Below, one piece after another: positions 30,123 through 38,368 of a stretch of 64,000 bases of DNA. Origin of the DNA: Firmicutes bacterium HGW-Firmicutes-15 (lineage in GTDB: Bacteria; Bacillota; Syntrophomonadia; Syntrophomonadales; Syntrophomonadaceae); contig PHAA01000027.1 in the NCBI GenBank assembly GCA_002840245.1, forward strand, positions 1-64,000. The letters run 5' to 3'. Under the pieces are notes generated by a model. It saw only the letters and a program-made list of their open reading frames with translations, searched no databases and had not been told where the DNA came from. Positions within the stretch are counted from its first letter, which is position 1; every line of letters begins with the position of its first letter. The position numbers and the translations under genes were made by a program.

Positions 30123-31001
30123 ATGAGATATGAAGGAAATGTCTTCAGACCACCCAGCGAAGGGAGAAGCTATATACTGCAGTGTACAGTCGGATGCTCA
30201 CATAATAGATGTACTTTTTGCTCAATGTACAAGGATAAAAAATATCATGTTAGAAGTCTAGAGGAAGTAAAAGCAGATATTAAGATGGCCCGTGATTATT
30301 ATGGCGATTTGAATAAAGTATTTCTAGCTGATGGAGATGCGCTGGCTATGTCTACTCCCGATTTGCTGGAAATCCTCTCCGATTTATATCAGAGTTTTCC
30401 CAGCTTGAACCACGTTGGCATCTATGCTAGTCCCGACACGATACTGGCCAAAGATATGAGCGAGCTTACTGCATTAAAGGCGGCTGGAATTACTATTGCA
30501 TATCTGGGGGTGGAAACAGGTGATCCTCAGCTATTAGTAGATATTAGAAAAGGTGTCAGTTATGAAGAAATGGTTGAAGCAGGGCTGAAGATACGAAGTG
30601 CGGGGATACTATTATCAGTCACTATCCTTCTTGGATTGGCTGGAAGGACGCCCAGGGCGGTAGATCATGCTGTTAACACAGCCAAGATCCTTAACGATAT
30701 AAACCCTGATTATATTGGAGCCCTGACTTTGATGCTGGAACCTCGGACAGAACTGTACCGTCGCATGGAAAAAGGAGAATTTGAATTGCCTGGTCCATTT
30801 GAGGTACTGGACGAACTACGAATCATTATCCAGGGTTTAGAGTTGAAGGGGACAGAATTTAGGAGCAATCATGCATCAAATTACTTACCTATCAAAGGCC
30901 GCTTACCGGAAGACAAGCACAAAATGCTGGATTTGATCAATGGTATTATTAAGAAAAATGACCGTAGCTATTTGCGTCCGGATTACCTGAGAGCACTTTA
31001 A
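30123..31001 (+). CDS. Radical SAM protein of unknown substrate
   Basis: This 292-residue protein has its iron-sulfur cysteines spaced C25-X4-C30-X2-C33 (GCSHNRCTFCSMY) instead of the standard CX3CX2C, with another Cys at 21. YLGVETGDPQ and the Gly-rich SVTILLGLAG segment match the SAM-binding barrel strands. The closest relationship seen is to B12-independent COG1032-type proteins with the same GCSHN-C-FC pattern. The substrate is not known. It has its own AGGAGG site and stands alone between sspF and the PhoU-like gene. Confidence 0.82.
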   Translation: MRYEGNVFRPPSEGRSYILQCTVGCSHNRCTFCSMYKDKKYHVRSLEEVKADIKMARDYYGDLNKVFLADGDALAMSTPDLLEILSDLYQSFPSLNHVGIYASPDTILAKDMSELTALKAAGITIAYLGVETGDPQLLVDIRKGVSYEEMVEAGLKIRSAGILLSVTILLGLAGRTPRAVDHAVNTAKILNDINPDYIGALTLMLEPRTELYRRMEKGEFELPGPFEVLDELRIIIQGLELKGTEFRSNHASNYLPIKGRLPEDKHKMLDLINGIIKKNDRSYLRPDYLRAL

Positions 31002-31074
31002 TACAGATTGTCTAAATGATTCTATAAAGGTTGTAAAATACTGTTTTTTATAATATATCTTAGGGGGTAATGGT

Positions 31075-31701
31075 ATGGGTTTGTTTGGTAAGAAAGATGA
31101 GGACTTGTTTTTGCTTTTTGCGGATAGTGCTCGTATGGTAATTAGGGCCGGAGATATTCTTTATGATGTGGTTAATGATTACCGCGATTTGGATAATAAA
31201 ATGGCCCGTTTAACCGCCATGGAGCATGAAGGGGATCGTATTACACAAGCTCTAGTGCGAAAGCTTCACACCAGTTTTATACTCCCATTTGATAGAGAAG
31301 ACGCCTTGCGATTGGTTCAGACACTATCTACTACTCTGGATTATATTACTGGTATCATTGACCGGATGATACTATATAAAGCCGGAGAACCGAATAGTAT
31401 TGTAAAGGAAATGGTAGCTGTATTGATCGAATCCTTACTATTACAAGAGACAGCCTTTAACCTGCTAAATAGGGTTGAACAAAACAAGAATGTGATACTT
31501 GATTCTTGTGAAAAGATCAGGTACCTGGAACGCAAGCAGGATACATTTTACCGTAATGGACTGGCAGATCTGTTTGAAAATGAAAAGAGTGCTGTTGCCA
31601 TCATCAAATGGCGAGAGGTTTATGAACACATTGAAATGGCCATGGATCATGTAGAAGACGTGGCTAACCTGATTCGTAACATATGCATCAAGTATTCGTA
31701 G
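31075..31701 (+). CDS. DUF47 PhoU-like protein
   Basis: The 208-residue helical protein belongs to the DUF47/TIGR00153 family, related to PhoU. MARLTAMEHEGDRITQALVRKL, LPFDREDALRLVQTLSTTLDYI and IIKWREVYEHIEMAMDHVEDVANLI are the typical helices. Members often accompany Pit-type phosphate transporters, but no transporter gene is adjacent here. A role in phosphate or metal transport control is inferred only from the family. The start has a TAGGGGGT site. Confidence 0.85.
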   Translation: MGLFGKKDEDLFLLFADSARMVIRAGDILYDVVNDYRDLDNKMARLTAMEHEGDRITQALVRKLHTSFILPFDREDALRLVQTLSTTLDYITGIIDRMILYKAGEPNSIVKEMVAVLIESLLLQETAFNLLNRVEQNKNVILDSCEKIRYLERKQDTFYRNGLADLFENEKSAVAIIKWREVYEHIEMAMDHVEDVANLIRNICIKYS

Positions 31702-31846
31702 GAACCAGGGTGCGGTTTTTTCTAAAAGGGTCAAGTTCAGAGAGGATATCTTGCTGGATATTGAATAAAGCTGTTCTGTTTTGTAAATTGGAAAAGCAAA
31801 TTTTATTGTTTTTAACAATTATTAAGTTGATTTTTCAGGGGGTCCC

Positions 31847-31884
31847 AAAATGCGACCCTTTGTCTCAAGAAAGGGTCGCATTTT
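31847..31884. promoter_or_regulatory. Inverted repeat, candidate activator site upstream of the chemoreceptor gene
   Basis: A perfect 15-bp inverted repeat (AAAATGCGACCCTTT with AAAGGGTCGCATTTT) has an 8-base spacer. The half-site AAAGGGTCGCA recurs, with changes, three times upstream of the beta-oxidation operon (50773-50817). The inner edge is 107 bases before the GG of the -24/-12 promoter at 31986, the same distance as at the other locus. It looks like a sigma-54 activator binding site, although it could also form an RNA hairpin. Confidence 0.62.
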
Positions 31885-31921
31885 AGGACTGTGGTAACAT
31901 ATGGTAATTGAATTGGGTATT

Positions 31922-31957
31922 AGCCGTATTTTCTAGATGCTGAAAATACGGCTTTTT
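31922..31957 (+). terminator. Intrinsic terminator between the activator site and the -24/-12 promoter
   Basis: A 12-bp perfect stem (AGCCGTATTTTC with GAAAATACGGCT) and an 8-base loop are followed by TTTTGAC. The same stem sequence occurs at 50856-50893 at the equivalent place in the beta-oxidation locus. It probably ends the PhoU-like transcript and insulates the downstream promoter. Confidence 0.75.
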
Positions 31958-31985
31958 GACTGTTTAATTAATTTAATAATCCAGT

Positions 31986-32001
31986 TGGCACATTTATTGC
32001 T
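31986..32001 (+). promoter_or_regulatory. Sigma-54 (-24/-12) promoter of the chemoreceptor gene
   Basis: TGGCAC-ATTTA-TTGCT has the invariant GG and GC exactly 10 bases apart, as in the RpoN consensus TGGCAC-N5-TTGC. It lies 113 bases before the chemoreceptor start. No equally good sigma-A promoter was seen in this gap. Confidence 0.78.
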
Positions 32002-32113
32002 TTAATAGAACTACCAGAAGAAAAATTGAGTATTTTGGCAATAAATATCGAATATCGTTTTTAATGCCGAAAATTGATGTTTTTTGTTTAGCGATTTATT
32101 AAGGGGGGATATA

Positions 32114-33835
32114 GTGAAGTGGTTTAATAATATTAGAACGATGAACAAATTAATAATAAGCTTTACGATAGTAAGTTTATTATTGGCTCTGGTGGGTTAC
32201 GTAGGATGGAGTAGTATGAAGACAACAAATGATGGGATGACCACCATATATCAAGAGCGACTAATCCCGATGGATCAGCTTGGCAAGGCAAATGTTAGTT
32301 TGCTTTCAATTCGAGGTAATATGTGGCAAACATGTACTACCGAAGCCATGCAAAAGGAAGCAATTGACCAAATGAATAAGGATTTCAACTCCCTTAAGGA
32401 AGAATTAAACCAATTCTATGCTGGAGATATGACCCCCGAAGAACAAAAATTGGTGGATCAGCTAAAGCCGGCATTCATCAAATATGAAGCAGTATCAGCT
32501 AAGTATATTCAACTGGTTCAAAGTGGTGCCAGTCTAGAAACAAAGATCCAATTTCTTACCAATACTGTACGTGGAGACAGACAAAATGTTGAGGCATTAA
32601 TGGATCAGCTTATCCAGCTCAATAAAAATATTGCAGATAGTATTAAAAGTGATAGTGATATTAAGTATGTAAGCGCAAGCAAAATGATTATTATGCTTAC
32701 CTTATTAGGTTTCATTTTATCGATCGGATTTGGCATATTTATTGGTCGTCAAATATCGATTCCGTTATATGCTGCAGCAAAGCTAGCAGGGGCCATTGCA
32801 GATGGAGATTTAAGCAAAAAAGTAAATGAAACCAGTTTAGAACGTAAAGATGAAATAGGTATACTGGCTAAAGCTTTTGACGGAATGATAATACAGTTGC
32901 GAGATTTAGTTGGGCAAATATCTGACAATTCTCAGGACATTGCTGCAGCTAGTCAGGAGCTTTCGGCTACCACACAAAATGTATCTTCCACAATGGAAGA
33001 AGTATCGGCTTCCATAGAAGAAATTTCAGCTGGGCTAGAGACGGTATCTGCATCTACCGAAGAAATAAGTGCATCCAGTGAGGAAATGACTGCCTCACTT
33101 AGTCAGATGGTCAGCGAAGCACAAGCCAGTAATGTAATAGCGGGTAAGATTGAGGATAGAGCCAGCAGAATACAGAGAGATGCTACCACTAAAAAGCAAG
33201 CCGGGGCTGAGATACTTGAAGATATAAAAGCGAAAATGACTCAAGCAATCGACGAAGCTAAGATAGTTAATGAAGTATCCGATTTGGCTGATTCAATAGC
33301 CGCCATTGCTTCGCAGACTAACCTATTAGCACTAAATGCTGCAATCGAAGCCGCTCGTGCTGGTGAACAAGGAAAAGGGTTTGCAGTTGTGGCGGAAGAA
33401 GTCCGTAAATTAGCTGAACAATCAGCATCTACAGTGGGGGATATTAAAAAAGTGACTGATGAGGTACAGCGGTCGATCATAAACTTAATAGATAATGCTA
33501 ATAATATCCTGCAATATATGAATAGTGCGGTTATGGAAGACTACGAGACTTTTGTCGCAGTCATGGGCATATACACTAAAGACGCCAAAGCATTCCAACA
33601 AACTACAACTAAGATAACCGGGATGAGCAATCAGGTACTTATTGCAGTAAATGAAGTAGGCAAGGCCATAGAATCAGTTGCCATCAATATGGCTGAAAGT
33701 GCCAGTGGTGCGCAGGAAATTGCGAAAGGGACAGAAGAAACCAGCAGTTCAGTAGTACAAGTCGCTGAGGCGGCAGCAAAATTGGCAGAAAATGCTGAAA
33801 AACTAAACCAACTTATTACCCGATTTAATTTGTAA
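32114..33835 (+). CDS. Methyl-accepting chemotaxis protein
   Basis: A 573-residue chemoreceptor. TM1 (about 14-36) and TM2 (about 197-217) flank an extracytoplasmic four-helix-bundle sensor (MCP_4HB type). HAMP follows (about 220-275). The cytoplasmic coiled coil contains the conserved tip [21 protein letters not shown] and [24 protein letters not shown] 32114 fits AAGGGGGGA at 32101-32109; the open frame extends to 32084 without a site. The gene lies behind a sigma-54 promoter that resembles the beta-oxidation one, suggesting that it senses a fatty-acid-related signal. Confidence 0.93.
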   Translation: MKWFNNIRTMNKLIISFTIVSLLLALVGYVGWSSMKTTNDGMTTIYQERLIPMDQLGKANVSLLSIRGNMWQTCTTEAMQKEAIDQMNKDFNSLKEELNQFYAGDMTPEEQKLVDQLKPAFIKYEAVSAKYIQLVQSGASLETKIQFLTNTVRGDRQNVEALMDQLIQLNKNIADSIKSDSDIKYVSASKMIIMLTLLGFILSIGFGIFIGRQISIPLYAAAKLAGAIADGDLSKKVNETSLERKDEIGILAKAFDGMIIQLRDLVGQISDNSQDIAAASQELSATTQNVSSTMEEVSASIEEISAGLETVSASTEEISASSEEMTASLSQMVSEAQASNVIAGKIEDRASRIQRDATTKKQAGAEILEDIKAKMTQAIDEAKIVNEVSDLADSIAAIASQTNLLALNAAIEAARAGEQGKGFAVVAEEVRKLAEQSASTVGDIKKVTDEVQRSIINLIDNANNILQYMNSAVMEDYETFVAVMGIYTKDAKAFQQTTTKITGMSNQVLIAVNEVGKAIESVAINMAESASGAQEIAKGTEETSSSVVQVAEAAAKLAENAEKLNQLITRFNL

Positions 33836-33881
33836 ATTATATATTCAATTCTCATTGCATCCATTCTCTATTTAGAAAAAT

Positions 33882-33916
33882 AAGTCCCGTTCAAAATATC
33901 ATTTTGAACGGGACTT
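33882..33916. terminator. Bidirectional terminator between the chemoreceptor gene and corA
   Basis: A perfect 16-bp stem (AAGTCCCGTTCAAAAT with its complement) and a 3-base loop lie between two convergent genes. T-rich sequence lies at the outer edge (TTAATATTT on the + strand). Confidence 0.85.
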
Positions 33917-33923
33917 AATATTT

Positions 33924-34901
33924 CTATACCCATTTTCTATACCTGAAAAAGCCTAGCATGCTTAGTGATAGGCAAAACATCCCCAACAGTATATACCACA
34001 CCATAGACGGGTGTTCGCGTCCGGGAAAATCGACATTCATACCAAAAAAACCGGTGATAACTGTTAGGGGCATCATGATGATGCTGATAATAGTAAGTAT
34101 GGTTATAATTTCACTGGTACGACCAGAAAGGATGGAGTAATAGGTCTCCATTGAGCTGTTTACGAGATCTCGATAGGTGTTCACGGTATCAAGGATACTG
34201 TTCAGGTTATCTGCCAGATCCAAGTAGTAGGGAACATTGTCATCGTTTACGAAAAAAGAGTAACGCCCCCTTATATTTGCGAAAATATGTCTCTGGGGGA
34301 TCAAAACCTTTCTCAAAAGGATTATGGTCCTTTTGAGAGTCAGGATCTCTTCGGTAATGTGCTTATCCTTGCTCGAAAATATATTGTCTTCCAGGTCGTC
34401 AATCCTCTCGCCTAATCTTTCAATTATAGGAAAAGAATCATCCACGATATTGTCCACGATTTTATATAACAAATATTCTGGACCGCGATCCATCATCTCG
34501 GTATCTTTTAAGCTTATGCGAGCTACCTTGCCTACGGCCGAAAGAGCTATGGGATGAATGGTGACGATATAATTAGCGCCTAGAAAAACATCTAGTTCAA
34601 TGCTGGATATTTCATCTTCTTCCTCAGCTTCCTCGAAATAGCGCAAGGAATGAAAGACAAAAAAGTGATAGTCATCGTATTTATCTATCTTGGCGCGTGG
34701 GCTTTCCTGCAAGCAGTCTTCCAAGGCCAAGGGATGAAAATCAAAAATATTGCCGACATAATGCAGCTCGCTTTCGGAGCAGTCATATAGATCAATCCAC
34801 AGGAGATTACTGGGAGAAGATAACAAGTCGTCTGTTGCAGATAAATCTATATCATGATACATATGGTCTTCCTCATGACTATAGAAATAGGTCTTTATCA
34901 A
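33924..34901 (-). CDS. corA: CorA-type magnesium/divalent cation transporter
   Basis: The 325-residue protein has the long soluble N-terminal domain with an acidic/helical region and two C-terminal membrane helices. The selectivity motif GMN is in VITGFFGMNVDFPG (about 287-300), and the second helix is WYILLGMFCLSLSMLGFF. It probably moves Mg2+ (or Co2+/Ni2+) across the membrane as a pentamer. The TTG start follows AAGGAGGG. It is the third protein in this window linked to magnesium, with the two MgtC proteins, but it is not in an operon with either. Confidence 0.93.
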   Translation of the reverse strand: MIKTYFYSHEEDHMYHDIDLSATDDLLSSPSNLLWIDLYDCSESELHYVGNIFDFHPLALEDCLQESPRAKIDKYDDYHFFVFHSLRYFEEAEEEDEISSIELDVFLGANYIVTIHPIALSAVGKVARISLKDTEMMDRGPEYLLYKIVDNIVDDSFPIIERLGERIDDLEDNIFSSKDKHITEEILTLKRTIILLRKVLIPQRHIFANIRGRYSFFVNDDNVPYYLDLADNLNSILDTVNTYRDLVNSSMETYYSILSGRTSEIITILTIISIIMMPLTVITGFFGMNVDFPGREHPSMVWYILLGMFCLSLSMLGFFRYRKWV

Positions 34902-35219
34902 TGTATTAACCCTCCTTTGAATAGAGGGCTATATACCGAACAGGCGGTGTAATATAACCCTACTATTAATATGGTAGTTATTTACGCAAGTTATGAGTGA
35001 CGATCGATATGCAGGTATAGGTTCCATTTCACCACCGCCTTTCGTGCATGATAGTGTTTATTCTGACTAAAATCAGTAGGGGACAGCCTAAGTGGTGTCC
35101 TAAGGGGCTATCAAGAGATATAGTCCCTAAGCTAATAATATACATTTTCCTGATGAATGTTGTCAATCTGCCTATTCATGAGTTTGGATAATTAATCTAA
35201 TAAATGGGAAAAATGATAA
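34902..35219. other. Non-coding upstream region of corA
   Basis: About 320 bases between corA (-) and element E3. No open frame of interest was seen, and no M-box or other known magnesium riboswitch was recognised on the corA strand. Near 35081-35103 is a GGGGACA...TGTCCT fragment resembling the palindrome family at 37634 and 42798. At 35103-35128, GGGGCTATCAA and TATAGTCCC lie almost back to back, like a collapsed copy of the E-family ends. Confidence 0.5.
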
Positions 35220-35574
35220 GGGACTATCACCCTTCGGGTACCACTGGTGTTCGCTAGCGCTTACTAATAATGTTGCAAGGAATAAACAAGGCAGAATAGT
35301 CCGAGGATTTGACGTCCAAGGATGGACTAATGCAGCGGTGCCATGGATGGCAAAGAGCTGCTTCGTGCTAGACAAGGCGTCACCCTCCGGGCACTACCCC
35401 CTTCGGGGACTTCTGGTGTTCGCATCAGCTCACTATTAAGGTTGCTGGTGCTCCCTAGCGGTCGCCAATAATGTTGCAAAGCGCAGTAATACTAGACGTA
35501 TTTCAAGATTTGAGAACGAAGTATAGCACGAAAAAGACCGGAGTGAATGACTAGTTTATTTCTTGATAGTCCCT
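35220..35574 (+). mobile_element. MITE-like element E3 upstream of PBP1A
   Basis: This is the longest family member, at 355 bp. Its ends are GGGACTATCA (35220) and TTTCTTGATAGTCCC. It contains two copies of the 50-base core, 35228-35277 and 35381-35478. The second core is split after 17 bases by an exact 48-base nested copy (35398-35445). Compared with E2 it carries an extra segment (about 35290-35365). It ends six bases before the PBP1A ribosome site, so it forms most of that gene's leader. Confidence 0.83.
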
Positions 35575-35592
35575 ATGGATGGAGGAACATAT

Positions 35593-37563
35593 ATGTTTAG
35601 AAAATTAATTATAACGCTTCTACTAATAATAAGCCTATTGAGCAATGCCGCCTTTACAATTAGTTTGCCTCATATTGCGATCCCGGAAGCATCGGTGGTC
35701 TTTGATGTGAATGGGAGAACTGTTCAAGGGTTGGCAGAACAAAATCAGGTGAATGTATACTTGGAGGAAATATCACCTTACTTTTTAAATGCTGTGATAG
35801 CGATTGAAGATAAGCGATTCTACAAACACCATGGAATTGATATTAATGGTTTGATTAGAGCAGTCTTTATTGATTTGAAAGCACGTAAAATCGTTGCGGG
35901 GGGAAGTACCATAACCCAGCAAACTGCCAAAAACCTATTTCTAAGTAATGAACGTACCTGGATTAGGAAGCTTAAAGAACTTTATTATGCAATTCTACTG
36001 GAAAACAAATACAGTAAGGATGAAATTCTGACCCTGTACTGTAACAGTATCTATTTTGGGCAGGGTGCTTATGGAGTGGAGTTAGCGTCGCGTATTTATT
36101 TCGGTAAAAAAGCTAAGGATTTGAGCTTGGCTCAAGCTGCAATCCTCGCTGGACTTCCTCAAAGCCCTAATTATTATGACCCCTATATCAATCCGGACGA
36201 AGCCAAAAAGAGGCAGACCTTGGTTTTGCAGAGGATGCTGGAGGAAGGTATGATTTCAGCTTTAGAAAAAACAGCAGCCCTTCAGGAGCCTTTACATTAC
36301 CAGAGAGCCCAATTTGCCGATAGTGAAGCCCCCTATTTTGTTGCTATGGTTCGGGACTACCTGCGCGATAAATATGGCGATAGTGTAGTTTACCGAGGAG
36401 GCTTGAAGATTTATACAACCCTGGATATAGACATGCAGAAAGCGGCCAATAATGCGTATCTGGAAGGGATGAAGGTGCAAAACAAGGATTTGCAGGTTGC
36501 TTTGGCAGCATTAGATGTAACCAACGGTCAAATTCGAGCCTTGGTGGGGGGCAGGGATTTCATCACTTCCAACTATAACCGAGCTTATTCTTACCGCCAA
36601 CCAGGATCCACCTTTAAACCTTTCGTTTACTCGCTAGCTATTGACCAGGGGTATACTCCGGCGAATATGATAATGTGTGAAGAAAAAGAGTTTGAATTAA
36701 TTACTGGTGACATCTACAAACCAACTGATTACGGCACTGAGCCCTACCATTGGAAAGACTTTACCTTGAAAGAAGCAATTATGATTTCTGACAATGTGGT
36801 GGCTGTAACCCTAACGGATCAGCTGGGAGTGGATAAGGCGGCACCTTATGCAGAAAAATTCGGATTCAAGAATATAAAGCCGATTTTGTCTTTGCCGCTG
36901 GGTTCCAACGAAGTAAGGCCGATTGACCTGGCGGCGGGTTACAGCGTTTTTGCCAACCAGGGGGTTTACAATGCACCATACTACCTAATTAAGGTAGTGG
37001 ACAAGGATGGTAAGGTGCTGGAGGAAAACCGTTCCCAGACGAAGAGAATCGTTAGTCCTGAAAACGCTTATATCATTTCCAATATGCTTACAGGGGTTTT
37101 GGAACCTGGGGGAACTGGATCGAATCTAAAACAAAAGGTGGGGCGGGTAGCGACTGGAAAGACCGGAACCACAGAAAACAAGAATGATGCCTGGTTTGTA
37201 GGATATACTCCTCAGTTATGTTGTGCGGTGTGGGTGGGATATGATCAGGGCAAAGCGGCCAACTTATTCGGAGGGGCAGCCGCTGGGCCAATATGGGCCA
37301 GTTTTATTCATGATGCATCGGCCAAACTTCCGGAACAGGATTTTAACAAACCGGCGCAGGTGGAATTATTGAATGTCTGCTTAGACACTGGTTTGATAGC
37401 TACTGAATACTGCCCCAGACAAAGTAATATGGCTTTTATGAAAGATAATGAGCCCCAGGATATTTGCTATTTGCATCAGCCTAACATGGAGTGGGCAAAT
37501 GGTGACCCGCTGTTTGATCGAAATGTTTTGCCTAACCGTTCATGGTGGCGATTATGGGATTAA
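35593..37563 (+). CDS. Class A penicillin-binding protein (PBP1A type)
   Basis: A 656-residue bifunctional murein synthase. A short cytoplasmic tail and signal anchor (about 4-22) precede the GT51 glycosyltransferase with IEDKRFYKHHGID (the catalytic Glu is in this motif) and GGSTITQQTAKNLFL. The transpeptidase has GSTFKPF with the active Ser, SDN and KTGTT. The C-terminus lacks the long linker and Fn3 domains of some PBP1 proteins. ATG 35593 follows GGAGGAA; an upstream TTG (35563) lies in the end of element E3. The gene stands alone. Confidence 0.93.
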   Translation: MFRKLIITLLLIISLLSNAAFTISLPHIAIPEASVVFDVNGRTVQGLAEQNQVNVYLEEISPYFLNAVIAIEDKRFYKHHGIDINGLIRAVFIDLKARKIVAGGSTITQQTAKNLFLSNERTWIRKLKELYYAILLENKYSKDEILTLYCNSIYFGQGAYGVELASRIYFGKKAKDLSLAQAAILAGLPQSPNYYDPYINPDEAKKRQTLVLQRMLEEGMISALEKTAALQEPLHYQRAQFADSEAPYFVAMVRDYLRDKYGDSVVYRGGLKIYTTLDIDMQKAANNAYLEGMKVQNKDLQVALAALDVTNGQIRALVGGRDFITSNYNRAYSYRQPGSTFKPFVYSLAIDQGYTPANMIMCEEKEFELITGDIYKPTDYGTEPYHWKDFTLKEAIMISDNVVAVTLTDQLGVDKAAPYAEKFGFKNIKPILSLPLGSNEVRPIDLAAGYSVFANQGVYNAPYYLIKVVDKDGKVLEENRSQTKRIVSPENAYIISNMLTGVLEPGGTGSNLKQKVGRVATGKTGTTENKNDAWFVGYTPQLCCAVWVGYDQGKAANLFGGAAAGPIWASFIHDASAKLPEQDFNKPAQVELLNVCLDTGLIATEYCPRQSNMAFMKDNEPQDICYLHQPNMEWANGDPLFDRNVLPNRSWWRLWD

Positions 37564-37586
37564 ACCGATAACATGAAATGTCTCGG

Positions 37587-37662
37587 GTAAGGTATTGGGA
37601 CACACCTCTTTCAGAGGAATGTTGTAAGGTATTGGGACACACCTCTTTCAGAGGAATGTCCC
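37587..37662. repeat. Tandem duplicate of a GGGACA...TGTCCC palindrome
   Basis: A 36-base unit (37587-37622) is repeated exactly at 37624-37659. The second copy completes a palindrome: GGGACA-CA-CCTCT-TTC-AGAGG-AA-TGTCCC (37634-37662). The same arm sequences occur in a larger array at 42798-42917. It lies 24 bases after the PBP1A stop and may also act as its terminator. Confidence 0.8.
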
Positions 37663-37770
37663 TTATAACTATATAACAAGTATACAATATTATTGCTGAA
37701 AGGGTATTGCCAGCATGTTCAGGGGGAGTTATACTTTGAATGTAAAAACAATATAGAGATGAAACGAAGG

Positions 37771-37813
37771 CGTTTATTTTTCCACTAGCAGGGAGAAAAA
37801 TAAACGTTTTTTT
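37771..37813 (+). terminator. Terminator or attenuator upstream of glnB
   Basis: A perfect 12-bp stem (CGTTTATTTTTC with GAAAAATAAACG) and a 12-base loop are followed directly by TTTTTTTG. It is more than 200 bases past the PBP1A stop and 64 bases before glnB. It may terminate a leader transcript and so control glnB-amtB. After it, TTTTTGTTTCTACAGA occurs twice in tandem. Confidence 0.7.
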
Positions 37814-37876
37814 GTTTCTACAGACATTTTTGTTTCTACAGATTTTGAAAACCTAAATCAAAAGGAGGGGAGTATA

Positions 37877-38215
37877 TTGAAAAAGATTGAGGTAGTCATC
37901 AGGCCCTCGAAGTTAGAAGACCTAAAAGCAGCCCTTGATAAAATAGATGTCAGGGGGATGACCGTTTACGATGTAAAGGGTCGAGGTTTACAAAGGAATC
38001 AGAAACAATATTACCGGGGGCAGGAGCATTCCATAGATTTATTGCCCAAGGTTAAAATGGAGATTGTTTGCCAGGATGAATCAGTAGAGAACATAATATC
38101 AACGATTCTTAAAATATGCATGACAGGCAAAGTAGGAGATGGAAAAATATTTGTATATCCATTAGATAGGATTATCCGTATCAGCAGTCGAGAGGAAGGG
38201 GGAGCAGCCCTGTAA
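37877..38215 (+). CDS. glnB: Nitrogen regulatory protein P-II
   Basis: A P-II signal protein (112 residues) that senses 2-oxoglutarate and ATP/ADP. The T-loop shows QYYRGQEHSIDLLPKVK with the tyrosine used for uridylylation in some bacteria. The C-terminal GKVGDGKIFVYPLDRIIRI is typical. It is followed by amtB, so it is probably the GlnK-like partner that blocks AmtB when nitrogen is plentiful. The TTG start follows AAAGGAGGGGAG. Confidence 0.95.
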   Translation: MKKIEVVIRPSKLEDLKAALDKIDVRGMTVYDVKGRGLQRNQKQYYRGQEHSIDLLPKVKMEIVCQDESVENIISTILKICMTGKVGDGKIFVYPLDRIIRISSREEGGAAL

Positions 38216-38235
38216 TATGATATTTTCTAAGAGCA

Positions 38236-38282
38236 AAGGCGCTCATAAGCAGAGGTTTTTAACCTCTGGGTATGAGCGCCTT
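38236..38282. other. Nested hairpin between glnB and amtB
   Basis: An outer 12-bp stem (AAGGCGCTCATA with TATGAGCGCCTT) encloses an inner stem (CAGAGGTT with AACCTCTG). No T-run follows. Its place between two cotranscribed genes suggests a partial terminator or processing site that lowers amtB relative to glnB. Confidence 0.55.
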
Positions 38283-38368
38283 CGACGTTTAGGAAAAAAA
38301 TTTTGGTTATTGGATTTATAGCAACAAGCAATCTTAATAAATTATTACGATAGAAATGAGGGAGAAAA

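Noticed and set aside
34902-35130. Magnesium riboswitch (M-box) upstream of corA
   Set aside because: The corA-strand sequence was read for M-box core segments and none was found.
35563-35592. TTG start for PBP1A inside element E3
   Set aside because: It has no ribosome site; ATG 35593 follows GGAGGAA and begins the signal anchor.
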